Positions 1 to 4,820 are shown, counted from the stretch's first letter. The stretch is DNA of 10,158 nucleotides from Thermoplasmata archaeon (GCA_022865445.1 JALHSX010000330.1:1-10158), one strand, 5' to 3'. Program-made: numbers and translations. The notes: generated by a model not told the origin, from the sequence alone.

Positions 1-521
1 ATAGACTGCGCAGTATCGTCAAGGTTCAGACCGGTAGCCAGATGCGTTGCCCCCCAGTCCTTCGCCGCTCGATTCATGGCTGCCCTCCTGAGGACACCAC
101 AGTAGCTGCAAGTCGCCAGCTGCCTGAAGGATTCTGCGATTTCGTCCATGGTCGTCCCGAAGAGCTCCTTGAAAGTAACAACCAAGTGTTCGACGCCGAG
201 CTTCCTGCAGGTGCTCGCGACGATGGGTAGACTGGAATCCCGGTAGCCATCGATGCCTTCGTCGACGGTCAATGCGCACAGGTCCAGATCCTTTCTCTCG
301 CCCAGGATCTTGTGCATCAAGTAGAGTGCGACCGTGCTGTCCTTGCCTCCCGAAACCGCGACGGCTATCCTTGCACCTCTCTCATTGAAGTCTATCTGTC
401 TTCGCAGCTCGTGCTTGGTTCTCCTCTCGACGAGATCGCAGAAATGATCGCCGCAGAGATGGGCGCCACTATATCGTATGAACACTATTGATTTTCGTCT
501 GCACTTGTCGCAGTTGACCAC
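1..521 (-). CDS. ncsA: Ncs6/TtuA-family tRNA 2-thiouridine synthetase, N-terminal part (runs off left edge)
   Basis: This is an ATP-dependent tRNA thiolase of the PP-loop superfamily. The family adenylates a tRNA uridine and replaces its oxygen with sulfur, usually carried on a ubiquitin-like protein. The visible 173 residues start with a zinc knuckle (C4, C7, then C23, H26 and C28). The PP-loop SGGKDS lies at about 57-62, a CSYC pair at 138-141 matches the cysteines that bind the Fe-S cluster in this family, and ATGLNLDDTAQ lies near the cut. The reading frame has no ATG upstream. I chose GTG at 519-521 because it gives the usual family opening (a few residues, then CxxC) and lies about 27 bases from a minus-strand TATA-like box. 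The C-terminal part lies outside the window. The family call is firm; the exact start is inferred. Confidence 0.9.
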   Translation of the reverse strand, partial: MVNCDKCRRKSIVFIRYSGAHLCGDHFCDLVERRTKHELRRQIDFNERGARIAVAVSGGKDSTVALYLMHKILGERKDLDLCALTVDEGIDGYRDSSLPIVASTCRKLGVEHLVVTFKELFGTTMDEIAESFRQLATCSYCGVLRRAAMNRAAKDWGATHLATGLNLDDTAQS

Positions 522-543
522 GCCGGCCAGATGCCGACACGAG

Positions 544-553
544 CTATTTATTG
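544..553 (-). promoter_or_regulatory. TATA-like box for the thiolase gene
   Basis: The minus strand reads AATAAATAG here, centred about 27 bases upstream of the GTG start at 521. This is the spacing expected for a leaderless archaeal transcript. It supports the GTG start. It is a motif match only. Confidence 0.5.
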
Positions 554-574
554 CTTCTTTCTGGAGGCTGTGGC

Positions 575-593
575 ATAGGTATTTGTAAGGATA
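575..593 (+). repeat. Left flanking direct repeat (19 bases)
   Basis: ATAGGTATTTGTAAGGATA matches 4778-4796 at 18 of 19 positions (G here, T there, at the fifth base) in the same orientation. No convincing plus-strand gene starts just downstream, so a promoter role is not obvious for this copy. It could be a target or attachment-site duplication, or the relic of the original rfcS promoter. Confidence 0.6.
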
Positions 594-613
594 AGCCGGA
601 ACGCACAGCCAGT

Positions 614-658
614 AGGTCGGATTCTTACCGTCAATCAGCAGGGATTGAGCCCGGACCT
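614..658 (+). other. Nested hairpin at the left end of the repeat array
   Basis: An inner stem TCAATC (631-636) pairs with GATTGA (643-648) around the loop AGCAGG. An outer stem pairs AGGTC-GG (614-620) with CC-G-GACCT (651-658), with one bulged G. The inner stem resembles the one at 4727-4747, at the other end of the block. No stable-RNA family was recognised. The stretch 522-701 otherwise holds only the thiolase promoter, the left 19-mer and array repeat copy 1; I see no gene in it. Confidence 0.4.
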
Positions 659-672
659 AACCCCCTTTCCTT

Positions 673-699
673 TTTCCTCCCCTATGGTCTTTTCCGAGG
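673..699 (+). repeat. Array repeat, copy 1
   Basis: Left half TTTCCTCCCCTATGG, then T, then CTTTTCCGAGG, matching the consensus throughout. It ends only 2 bases from the stop codon (702-704) of the small membrane protein gene on the minus strand. Its last six bases CCGAGG can pair with CCTCGG at 705-710, inside the end of that gene, to form a small hairpin. Confidence 0.85.
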
Positions 700-701
700 C
701 G

Positions 702-899
702 CTACCTCGGGTTCATTCTCTGAAGGAATTTGAAGATTACAATTGCCACCAGCAGAAGTCCGATTCCCACTAACACCAGAGGAGCGAATCGGTGTAACAC
801 CCGCCATGCGATGGCTCCGATCAGAACGAGGAATACTCCAATGAATAATGCGATGACATCCTCACTATACTCGTCATTGTCTGATTCATTGGGGCTCAT
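702..899 (-). CDS. Small two-helix membrane protein of unknown function
   Basis: The product has 65 residues. A short acidic head (about 1-14, with several D, E and N) is followed by two hydrophobic segments at about 15-32 and 38-58, joined by a short loop WRVLHRF, and a basic end (QRMNPR). This predicts a small helical-hairpin protein in the cell membrane. I do not recognise a family. The ATG at 899 is preceded by GAGGAAGGA, a plausible ribosome-binding site about 10 bases away. The gene forms a single-gene unit between array repeats 1 and 2, with its stop almost touching copy 1. Its neighbour at 1003-1245 has a similar two-helix layout, but I see no clear sequence similarity. Confidence 0.6.
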   Translation of the reverse strand: MSPNESDNDEYSEDVIALFIGVFLVLIGAIAWRVLHRFAPLVLVGIGLLLVAIVIFKFLQRMNPR

Positions 900-944
900 A
901 TTGACGTGTTCCTTCCTCGCGGACTACCCGTCTATGTAGTGACA

Positions 945-959
945 ATTCCGCAAAGGAAT
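945..959 (+). other. Small hairpin beside array repeat copy 2
   Basis: ATTCC (945-949) and GGAAT (955-959) form a perfect 5-base stem around GCAAA, four bases left of copy 2. On the minus strand it lies between the repeat and the 702-899 gene. It may be chance; no role is assigned. Confidence 0.3.
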
Positions 960-963
960 GGCT

Positions 964-990
964 TTTCCTCCCCTATGGGCTTTTCCGAGG
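964..990 (+). repeat. Array repeat, copy 2
   Basis: Same as the consensus except G instead of T after CTATGG, a variant shared only with copy 4. The change lets CCC-TAT-GGG form a short mirror-paired core. On the minus strand it lies about 65 bases before the start at 899 and 12 bases after the stop at 1003-1005. Confidence 0.85.
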
Positions 991-1002
991 CTCAATCCCT
1001 GT

Positions 1003-1245
1003 CTACCATGAACGGTCTCTTTTCAAGCTGAAGATCGCTCCTGCGAGCCCTAAAGAGACCATTACTATGCCAAGTACAGAAACGAGGATGCCCGTCATTC
1101 GCACCGATTCGTACTCCCAAGTTTCCAGTCCAGGCGTATACGCTCCATAATTGACGGCGTATATCCCGATTGCTAAAGTCACTAGCCCCATGAATCCAAG
1201 AACGCCCAGCCATTCTCTCTTTTCTATCGCCAACCGAATCTCCAT
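1003..1245 (-). CDS. Small two-helix membrane protein of unknown function
   Basis: The product has 80 residues. A short charged N-terminus (MEIRLAIEKREW) is followed by hydrophobic segments at about 12-31 and 50-74. Between them is an aromatic outer loop with YGAYTPGLETWEYE, and the tail is basic (KRDRSW). The charge pattern places both ends in the cytoplasm. No family was recognised. The start at 1245 lies 15 bases after the GGGGAGG of repeat copy 3. An earlier out-of-frame ATG, better spaced from that purine tract, opens a nine-codon frame that overlaps this start and could couple translation or compete with it. A single-gene unit between copies 2 and 3. Confidence 0.6.
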   Translation of the reverse strand: MEIRLAIEKREWLGVLGFMGLVTLAIGIYAVNYGAYTPGLETWEYESVRMTGILVSVLGIVMVSLGLAGAIFSLKRDRSW

Positions 1246-1257
1246 GCCTGCATCGCC

Positions 1258-1283
1258 TTTCCTCCCCTATGGTCTTTTCCAGG
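1258..1283 (+). repeat. Array repeat, copy 3
   Basis: Matches the consensus but lacks one G near the right end (TTTTCC then AGG rather than GAGG), so it is 26 bases long. The right edge is 5 bases from the stop codon of the 1289-1993 gene. Read on the minus strand, its GGGGAGG is the strongest ribosome-binding-like sequence before the 1003-1245 gene. Confidence 0.85.
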
Positions 1284-1288
1284 TTGGT

Positions 1289-1993
1289 CTACTTCAGTGC
1301 TTCTTGAATGATGCCTAGCAACGCATCTGTATTCGTCGCCGTACCGCAGTAGGCGCATCGAGTCAGACTCTCGGCTTTTGAGTTCTTGTCTATCGTCATG
1401 ACAGCGCCACAGATACGACATTTGTACGGGACTGCGAAACCTCCTTCTCTTAGTTTGTCAAGAAGGTCGTTCAGATTGACAGATACATGCTTTATTGTTG
1501 TGCTGCCTGCCTCCTTTCGAGCCTTCCCTGCCTCTTTCCACATCCCAAGCGATTCGTATACTCTGGCAGCGTCCTCATTCCTACCAGCAAGCTCCAAGTT
1601 CTTCGCGTGAGTGAGATTGTCATTCCATGACAGAATGTCCTCATAGGCTCCACCCTCGACAACAAAAGGTCCGACTGGATTCACAGGACCTATGCGGTTC
1701 ATGATCTTGGTCTTCAATTCTGGGTGTCTAGCAATGATGTCATTCACGTGAGCCTGTCTTCTACGCTCTTCAATGTATTTCTCCTGCGCAAGTTGCTGTT
1801 GATGCTTCTGCTGACACTCAACGCACATCGTTATTCCGTCGAGCATCCCCCTGACCGGCATGAACTTGCCGCACACAACGCAGGTCAGCGTTCTACCCGA
1901 GGACTGCGTGCCATAGGTCAGCCTAGTTCCACAATGCGAACATGCGATGCTGCCATATGGCATCGAGCGTCCACATCTTGGGCAATTCGCCAT
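1289..1993 (-). CDS. Multi-zinc-ribbon protein with central helical hairpin
   Basis: The product has 234 residues from ATG at 1993. That start puts the first CPRC at residues 4-7; an in-frame ATG at 2014 would add seven residues. Cysteine pairs at C4/C7 with C18/C21, C38/C41 with C57/C60, and C192/C195 with C213/C216 make three zinc ribbons. Between them are a charged helical stretch rich in Q, K, E and R (about 61-85) and a region ending in a TPR-like helical hairpin (about 129-162). Residues 82-160 are clearly paralogous to the 2427-3005 product: both have RHPEL, then F-V-[EDG]-GA, then AGN/AGR-E-AAR and W-EAG. It is probably cotranscribed with 2060-2350, as no array repeat lies between them. 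Zinc ribbons suggest binding to nucleic acid or protein, but the function is unknown. Confidence 0.8.
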   Translation of the reverse strand: MANCPRCGRSMPYGSIACSHCGTRLTYGTQSSGRTLTCVVCGKFMPVRGMLDGITMCVECQQKHQQQLAQEKYIEERRRQAHVNDIIARHPELKTKIMNRIGPVNPVGPFVVEGGAYEDILSWNDNLTHAKNLELAGRNEDAARVYESLGMWKEAGKARKEAGSTTIKHVSVNLNDLLDKLREGGFAVPYKCRICGAVMTIDKNSKAESLTRCAYCGTATNTDALLGIIQEALK

Positions 1994-2059
1994 TTCCAAT
2001 CCGACCTGCATCATGTCTAAGGGCTTAAGGGCTTTTCTTAGAAGGAGCCACGATCTCCT

Positions 2060-2350
2060 TCAGGCGGTGAGGTCTACAATCAATCTGCCGTCCTTGTCTA
2101 GAATCCCCAGAGCCCTCAGCAATGTGATGCCCGCATTCAGGTTCAATTGGTCTTGCTGTATCTTCACCGCCTTCTTCTGAGCCTTCGCAATCGTTCCTAG
2201 GACTGCAATCGCCTCTCTTTGCGCGTCAACAGCAGTCTGCAGCTTGTCCAACAACTCAAGGTCCTTTCTGCGTTTCAGATAGAGGCCAAGGACCGAGACA
2301 CCTAGTGCTGCAATAGCCGCCCACGCCAGAATTGTTCCGTTATCGACCAT
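2060..2350 (-). CDS. Membrane-anchored coiled-coil protein of unknown function
   Basis: The product has 96 residues. One N-terminal hydrophobic helix (about 6-25) is followed by the basic stop-transfer stretch KRRKD, then a long helix about 29-70 rich in L, A, K, Q and E with coiled-coil character, and a short C-terminal segment ending DKDGRLIVDLTA. It is probably anchored with the coiled coil in the cytoplasm. The start is fixed near 2350, because an in-frame TGA lies four codons upstream. Array repeat copy 4 lies 21 bases ahead of the start. The gene is followed after 45 bases by the zinc-ribbon gene at 1289-1993, so the two may act together. No family was recognised. Confidence 0.65.
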   Translation of the reverse strand: MVDNGTILAWAAIAALGVSVLGLYLKRRKDLELLDKLQTAVDAQREAIAVLGTIAKAQKKAVKIQQDQLNLNAGITLLRALGILDKDGRLIVDLTA

Positions 2351-2371
2351 TTTCCCACATCCTCAATCGCC

Positions 2372-2398
2372 CTTCCTCCCCTATGGGCTTTTCCGAGG
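2372..2398 (+). repeat. Array repeat, copy 4
   Basis: Differs from the consensus in its first base (C) and has G after CTATGG, as in copy 2. It separates the 2060-2350 start from the 2427-3005 stop, which is 28 bases away. CGCC before it and GGCG after it could pair to close a stem around the repeat. Confidence 0.85.
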
Positions 2399-2426
2399 CG
2401 AGGCACAAACTCCTTTCATTTGATGC

Positions 2427-3005
2427 CTAGAGACGCCCGCCGCAGGAACCACACTTCAGAGTTCCCTGTGGATTTAGAGACCCGCAGTAGCTGCACTTAA
2501 TCAAGACTATCTCTCGTTCTCGGATGGTATGAATCTCACGCTCTCTGGGGACGTGAGTCTCTTGGTCTCGGGCGGTATGAGTGCCTAGGGCTCGGACTCT
2601 TCCTGCTTCCGTCCAGAGCTGCATATCTTCGAATTGACGTGCAGCACCCTCAAAATTCCCCGCCGTCTCGAAGTTAATGGCAACATTTGCCTTCTCTTCC
2701 CAATACTCAATGTCCTTCAATGCGGCACCATCGACGTAGAAATCATCCTTAGGCAGGTCAGAGAGGCTCAACCTCACAAGGACCATCCCATTTAGCTCTG
2801 GATGCCGCTGGATGATCTCGCGAACTCTCTTGCTTCTTCCCTTAACGAGTGCTGACTTCGCATCGTCAAGACAAGCGTCGCAGTTGTTGCACAGGTTGTC
2901 GGTCCTCGAATTCTTTGCACCGCAGGATGGACAAACGATTACTACGCCAGAAGGAAGGTCTAAGTAGTCTGGTGACTTCGTCATTGTGATTCGCGCCCCC
3001 GTCAT
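2427..3005 (-). CDS. Zinc-ribbon protein, paralog of the 1289-1993 product
   Basis: The product has 192 residues. There is an N-terminal zinc ribbon (C25/C28 and C39/C42) and a central region 60-138 with RHPEL, FYVDGA and a helical hairpin (NFETAGNFEGAARQFEDM) that matches the neighbouring zinc-ribbon paralog. A charged linker with repeated H-x-x-REREI motifs follows (about 142-167), then a C-terminal ribbon (C171/C174 and C185/C188). The ATG at 3005 follows GGGGAGG of repeat copy 5 by 7 bases, ideal for a ribosome-binding site, so I prefer it to the internal ATG at 2984. The open frame continues upstream through the repeat, but that extension is the repeat itself. The linker and last ribbon also resemble the C-terminus of the 4196-4636 product. 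Function unknown. Confidence 0.8.
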   Translation of the reverse strand: MTGARITMTKSPDYLDLPSGVVIVCPSCGAKNSRTDNLCNNCDACLDDAKSALVKGRSKRVREIIQRHPELNGMVLVRLSLSDLPKDDFYVDGAALKDIEYWEEKANVAINFETAGNFEGAARQFEDMQLWTEAGRVRALGTHTARDQETHVPREREIHTIREREIVLIKCSYCGSLNPQGTLKCGSCGGRL

Positions 3006-3009
3006 CGTC

Positions 3010-3036
3010 TTTCCTCCCCTATGGTCTTTTCCGAGA
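3010..3036 (+). repeat. Array repeat, copy 5; also supplies a ribosome-binding site
   Basis: Matches the consensus except the final base (A). On the minus strand its GGGGAGG lies 7 bases before the ATG at 3005, the only copy so well placed. TGATTC (2987-2992) and GAATCA (3035-3040) are perfect complements flanking the copy. Confidence 0.85.
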
Positions 3037-3103
3037 ATCATGGCGGACCGAAGGGGATTTCGACCCACTCTTCAACTCAGGAACGGGCGACGAAATGAAA
3101 GGG

Positions 3104-3856
3104 CTAACTACCCTTCCTTGGCCCTTCTTCCCTCTCCCCTGCCAATTGCTGAGCCAGGCCGACCGTCATCCTTCCATAGAATGCATACGCTTGGTCTGAT
3201 TGCGATCCCTTTCTAATGTCGAGCAATGCTCTGATGGCAAGAGAGAAACTCCCCTTTGTCGTGAGGTAGCTGCTTGCTGCGAATGCCACAATCCAAATGA
3301 GGAGATTCTCTGTAGTGATGACCTCTGAAATCGTTTGGCTTCGGCTATCCCATCCCACATTACCATCATCAGAAACATACATAGTAGCTTCTCTTTCGGC
3401 CTTATATGCCTGGTAGACGCCTTTCAAATGGACGACTGCTTTGTCAAAGTCCTCTTTCACCTCGCTAAGTACCTGATATGACTGCGACTTGGGATCTTCA
3501 GTTCTCTGCATATCCAGGAACCAGTTCGCAACTGTCTCGAACATCTGACAGCAAAGGTCGCTGGCCAGACCTCCCTTCATCTCGTGGTCTCTGAAAAGAT
3601 TCTCCGCAAGAACCCTGTCAGTCTTATCGTCTTCTGCTTTTGCTCCCGTCTGCCAGATTTTGAACATCTGTCCAGTTTCTTCAAGGGCTAGGAGAGTCAG
3701 GACATATGCTGGACGGACTGTGCCTGCTCTTCGGGTGGGGAGCTGAGTGGAAAGAGCCTTGCCCGATGCTGTAGACAATTTAAGTATGTGCTGGCTCAGC
3801 GTTTGACAAATCGCCTTTGCCTCTTCGATGCTACAATCTAAGTCATAGCTACTCAT
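3104..3856 (-). CDS. AbiV-like (HEPN-type) abortive-infection family protein, tentative
   Basis: The product has 250 residues, soluble and mostly helical. Two blocks recall the AbiV family. The first is a helix AYVLTLLALEETGQM (50-64), matching the family's A-x-LA-x-EE-x-G helix, followed by FRDHEMK with H91 and K94. The second is YVSDDGNVGWDSR (160-172), resembling the family's YVD...W segment. AbiV proteins belong to the HEPN group and are linked to phage resistance by abortive infection. No clear R-x4-6-H RNase motif is seen, so activity cannot be claimed. Start ATG at 3856; no strong ribosome-binding site. It is a single-gene unit between repeats 5 and 6. The assignment is from remembered motifs and needs a profile search. 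Confidence 0.5.
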   Translation of the reverse strand: MSSYDLDCSIEEAKAICQTLSQHILKLSTASGKALSTQLPTRRAGTVRPAYVLTLLALEETGQMFKIWQTGAKAEDDKTDRVLAENLFRDHEMKGGLASDLCCQMFETVANWFLDMQRTEDPKSQSYQVLSEVKEDFDKAVVHLKGVYQAYKAEREATMYVSDDGNVGWDSRSQTISEVITTENLLIWIVAFAASSYLTTKGSFSLAIRALLDIRKGSQSDQAYAFYGRMTVGLAQQLAGEREEGPRKGS

Positions 3857-3921
3857 GATGTCGAACCCTTGTCCAGTCGGAGGTTATGCCGTACTGCATC
3901 CATAACTCGGAGTGAATGGCC

Positions 3922-3947
3922 TTTCCTCCCCTATGGTCTTTTCCGAG
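3922..3947 (+). repeat. Array repeat, copy 6
   Basis: Matches the consensus up to GAG; the next base is C. It lies between two diverging genes, about 65 bases from the start at 3856 and about 25 bases before the TATA box of the plus-strand operon, so it cannot serve the same role for both. CTCGGA at 3906-3911 is complementary to TCCGAG within the right end of the copy. Confidence 0.85.
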
Positions 3948-3968
3948 CCGAGGGTCAAGAGAAAGCTA

Positions 3969-3979
3969 TCGTTTTATAT
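3969..3979 (+). promoter_or_regulatory. TATA box for the plus-strand zinc-protein operon
   Basis: TTTTATATG lies about 27 bases before the ATG at 4004, with purine-rich GAAAGC just ahead of it as a possible TFB-recognition element. It predicts a leaderless transcript starting at or near the ATG, and it rules out the longer in-frame start at 3869, which would translate through the array repeat. Confidence 0.65.
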
Positions 3980-4003
3980 GTCCGCACGAACCTGTTGCTT
4001 GGC

Positions 4004-4195
4004 ATGGCACGAGGAATATGCGTTGGTTGTGGGAAGCATGCCGGTGGTTTCATGCAAACTGCTGGGCTGGTCTGTAATACGCAGGGGTGTCAAAACGCTG
4101 GGAAGTTATACTGTTACAGCTGCGTTCCCAAGCATCAAGGTCTCTTGTCCAGGACGCCAGTTTGTCCCCAATGTGGTCGAGCGATGAAACAATAG
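4004..4195 (+). CDS. Small eight-cysteine zinc-binding protein
   Basis: The product has 63 residues. Cysteine pairs at C6/C9, C24/C29, C37/C40 and C54/C57, with H12 and H44, could bind two zinc ions in a treble-clef or RING/B-box-like cross-brace. The last pair sits in a typical VCPQCGRAM knuckle. The ATG at 4004 is chosen from the TATA box about 27 bases upstream. The next gene begins at the base right after this TAG stop and in the same frame, so the two are surely cotranscribed and probably translationally coupled. Together they form the only unit of the array with genes on the plus strand. Specific function unknown. Confidence 0.75.
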   Translation: MARGICVGCGKHAGGFMQTAGLVCNTQGCQNAGKLYCYSCVPKHQGLLSRTPVCPQCGRAMKQ

Positions 4196-4636
4196 GTGAG
4201 TAGGCTGGCTTACTCATCTTCGGCATCATACAGAGGCGGTCTAGGGGTCCTGAAGATTGAGGGCGGGAACCTCATTTTCGTCAAGCGGAGCGGCATGGTC
4301 AATCCGAAGGACTATGTTGTCCAAACCATACCGATCAAGGCAATACGGTCAATGAGTGTTCAGGGCACAATGAAACGGGTCCTTGTGGTAATGGTGGACA
4401 GCTCAATGCATTCTGGAATTCCTCGCCATGAATTCTCCGTCACTTCTCCAGAACAATGGATCGGAGCTATTCAGAGTGAGATGAAGAAGGTCGCGGAGAT
4501 TACTCAATCGCCCCAACCTACGTACATCAAGGAGGTAGTCCGAGAGATTGTCAAGTATCCATGCCCATACTGCAACTCTCTGATAGAGGTTACTTCCAGT
4601 CGTTGTCCGATCTGCGGAGCTCCTCAGAAGAAGTAG
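4196..4636 (+). CDS. PH-like domain protein with C-terminal zinc ribbon
   Basis: The product has 146 residues with a GTG start directly abutting the preceding stop; an ATG start would lose the first 33 residues. Residues about 12-100 have the alternating short strands and final helix of a bacterial-type PH domain: GVLKIEGGNLIFVKR, then IPIKAIRSMSV, then RVLVVMVD, and EQWIGAIQSEMKK as the closing helix. A linker (IKEVVREIVK) leads to a zinc ribbon with C123/C126 and C137/C140. The linker-plus-ribbon end recalls that of the 2427-3005 product. Such proteins often pair a ligand- or membrane-binding fold with a zinc ribbon, but the role here is unknown. The PH-like call rests on pattern only. Confidence 0.7.
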   Translation: MSRLAYSSSASYRGGLGVLKIEGGNLIFVKRSGMVNPKDYVVQTIPIKAIRSMSVQGTMKRVLVVMVDSSMHSGIPRHEFSVTSPEQWIGAIQSEMKKVAEITQSPQPTYIKEVVREIVKYPCPYCNSLIEVTSSRCPICGAPQKK

Positions 4637-4646
4637 GTCCTTCGCC

Positions 4647-4671
4647 TTTCCTCCCCTATGGTCTTTTCCGA
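4647..4671 (+). repeat. Array repeat, copy 7 (right end of the array)
   Basis: Matches 25 bases of the consensus and then diverges after CCGA. It begins 10 bases after the plus-strand stop at 4636 and precedes no minus-strand gene. Here it can only be a boundary, or a terminator for the plus operon, as its plus strand is rich in T and C. Confidence 0.85.
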
Positions 4672-4681
4672 ATACGCGATG

Positions 4682-4747
4682 CTCGAAGTGAATCGAGCCT
4701 TTGAGAGGGCTATGACCTCTCCGAGCGTCAATCCCCCGTTGATTGAC
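4682..4747 (+). other. Three consecutive hairpins at the right end of the array
   Basis: CTCGA (4682-4686) pairs with TCGAG (4693-4697), GAGAGG (4703-4708) with CCTCTC (4716-4721), and GTCAATC (4727-4733) with GATTGAC (4741-4747). The stems are perfect, with loops of 6, 7 and 7 bases. The third resembles the inner hairpin at 631-648. This stretch could encode a small structured RNA or be a folded recombination site. No known family was recognised and no gene is seen between 4672 and 4820. Confidence 0.45.
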
Positions 4748-4777
4748 CGAAAAGAAACTCCCCCTGGCTATGCTTAG

Positions 4778-4796
4778 ATAGTTATTTGTAAGGATA
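4778..4796 (+). repeat. Right flanking direct repeat (19 bases), possibly within the rfcS promoter
   Basis: ATAGTTATTTGTAAGGATA matches the left copy at 575-593 with one mismatch. Its AT-rich part lies about 30-38 bases before the rfcS ATG, near where a TATA box would be for a transcript with a leader of up to about ten bases. It may therefore be both promoter and duplication end. Confidence 0.55.
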
Positions 4797-4820
4797 GCGC
4801 ATTCGAGAGAATGAGTCAAA

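Larger units (their letters stand above)
575..4796. mobile_element. Putative cassette-like accessory island between the thiolase gene and rfcS
   Basis: The block is bounded by a 19-base direct repeat with one mismatch (575-593 and 4778-4796). It carries TCAATC/GATTGA hairpins just inside each end and seven copies of a 25-27 base repeat that separate its gene units. Copy-to-copy spacing is 291, 294, 1114, 638, 912 and 725 bases. The flanking genes are conserved housekeeping genes, while the contents are small membrane proteins, zinc-ribbon proteins and an AbiV-like protein. There is no integrase or transposase, so any mobility would act in trans or be ancient. The boundaries rest on the 19-mers, one of which also sits where an rfcS promoter should be. 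An ordinary variable region with shared regulatory repeats is the main alternative. Confidence 0.45.

Noticed and set aside
19..279. 86-residue minus-strand frame near the left edge
   Set aside because: It is another frame of the thiolase gene, whose true frame carries SGGKDS and the cysteine motifs.
551..733. Plus-strand 60-residue frame after the left 19-mer
   Set aside because: It crosses the nested hairpin and array repeat, has no recognisable composition or ribosome-binding site, and overlaps the membrane protein gene.
2427..3068. Proteins reading through the array repeat (GKDHRGGKA peptide)
   Set aside because: The same nine-residue peptide arises from several copies of the DNA repeat simply because it is open in that frame; better starts lie just downstream.
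3869..4003. N-terminal extension of the eight-cysteine protein from 3869
   Set aside because: It would translate the array repeat and the TATA box; the ATG at 4004 fits the promoter.
4193..4195. TAG as pyrrolysine
   Set aside because: TAG also ends L40e, topA and the PH-like gene at normal lengths, so it is an ordinary stop here.
673..4671. Repeats as a CRISPR array
   Set aside because: Spacing is 291-1114 bases, the intervals contain genes, and no Cas gene is present.
673..4671. Repeats as canonical integron attC sites
   Set aside because: The paired core boxes ending in AAC and starting with GTT are not found consistently, and there is no integrase in the window.
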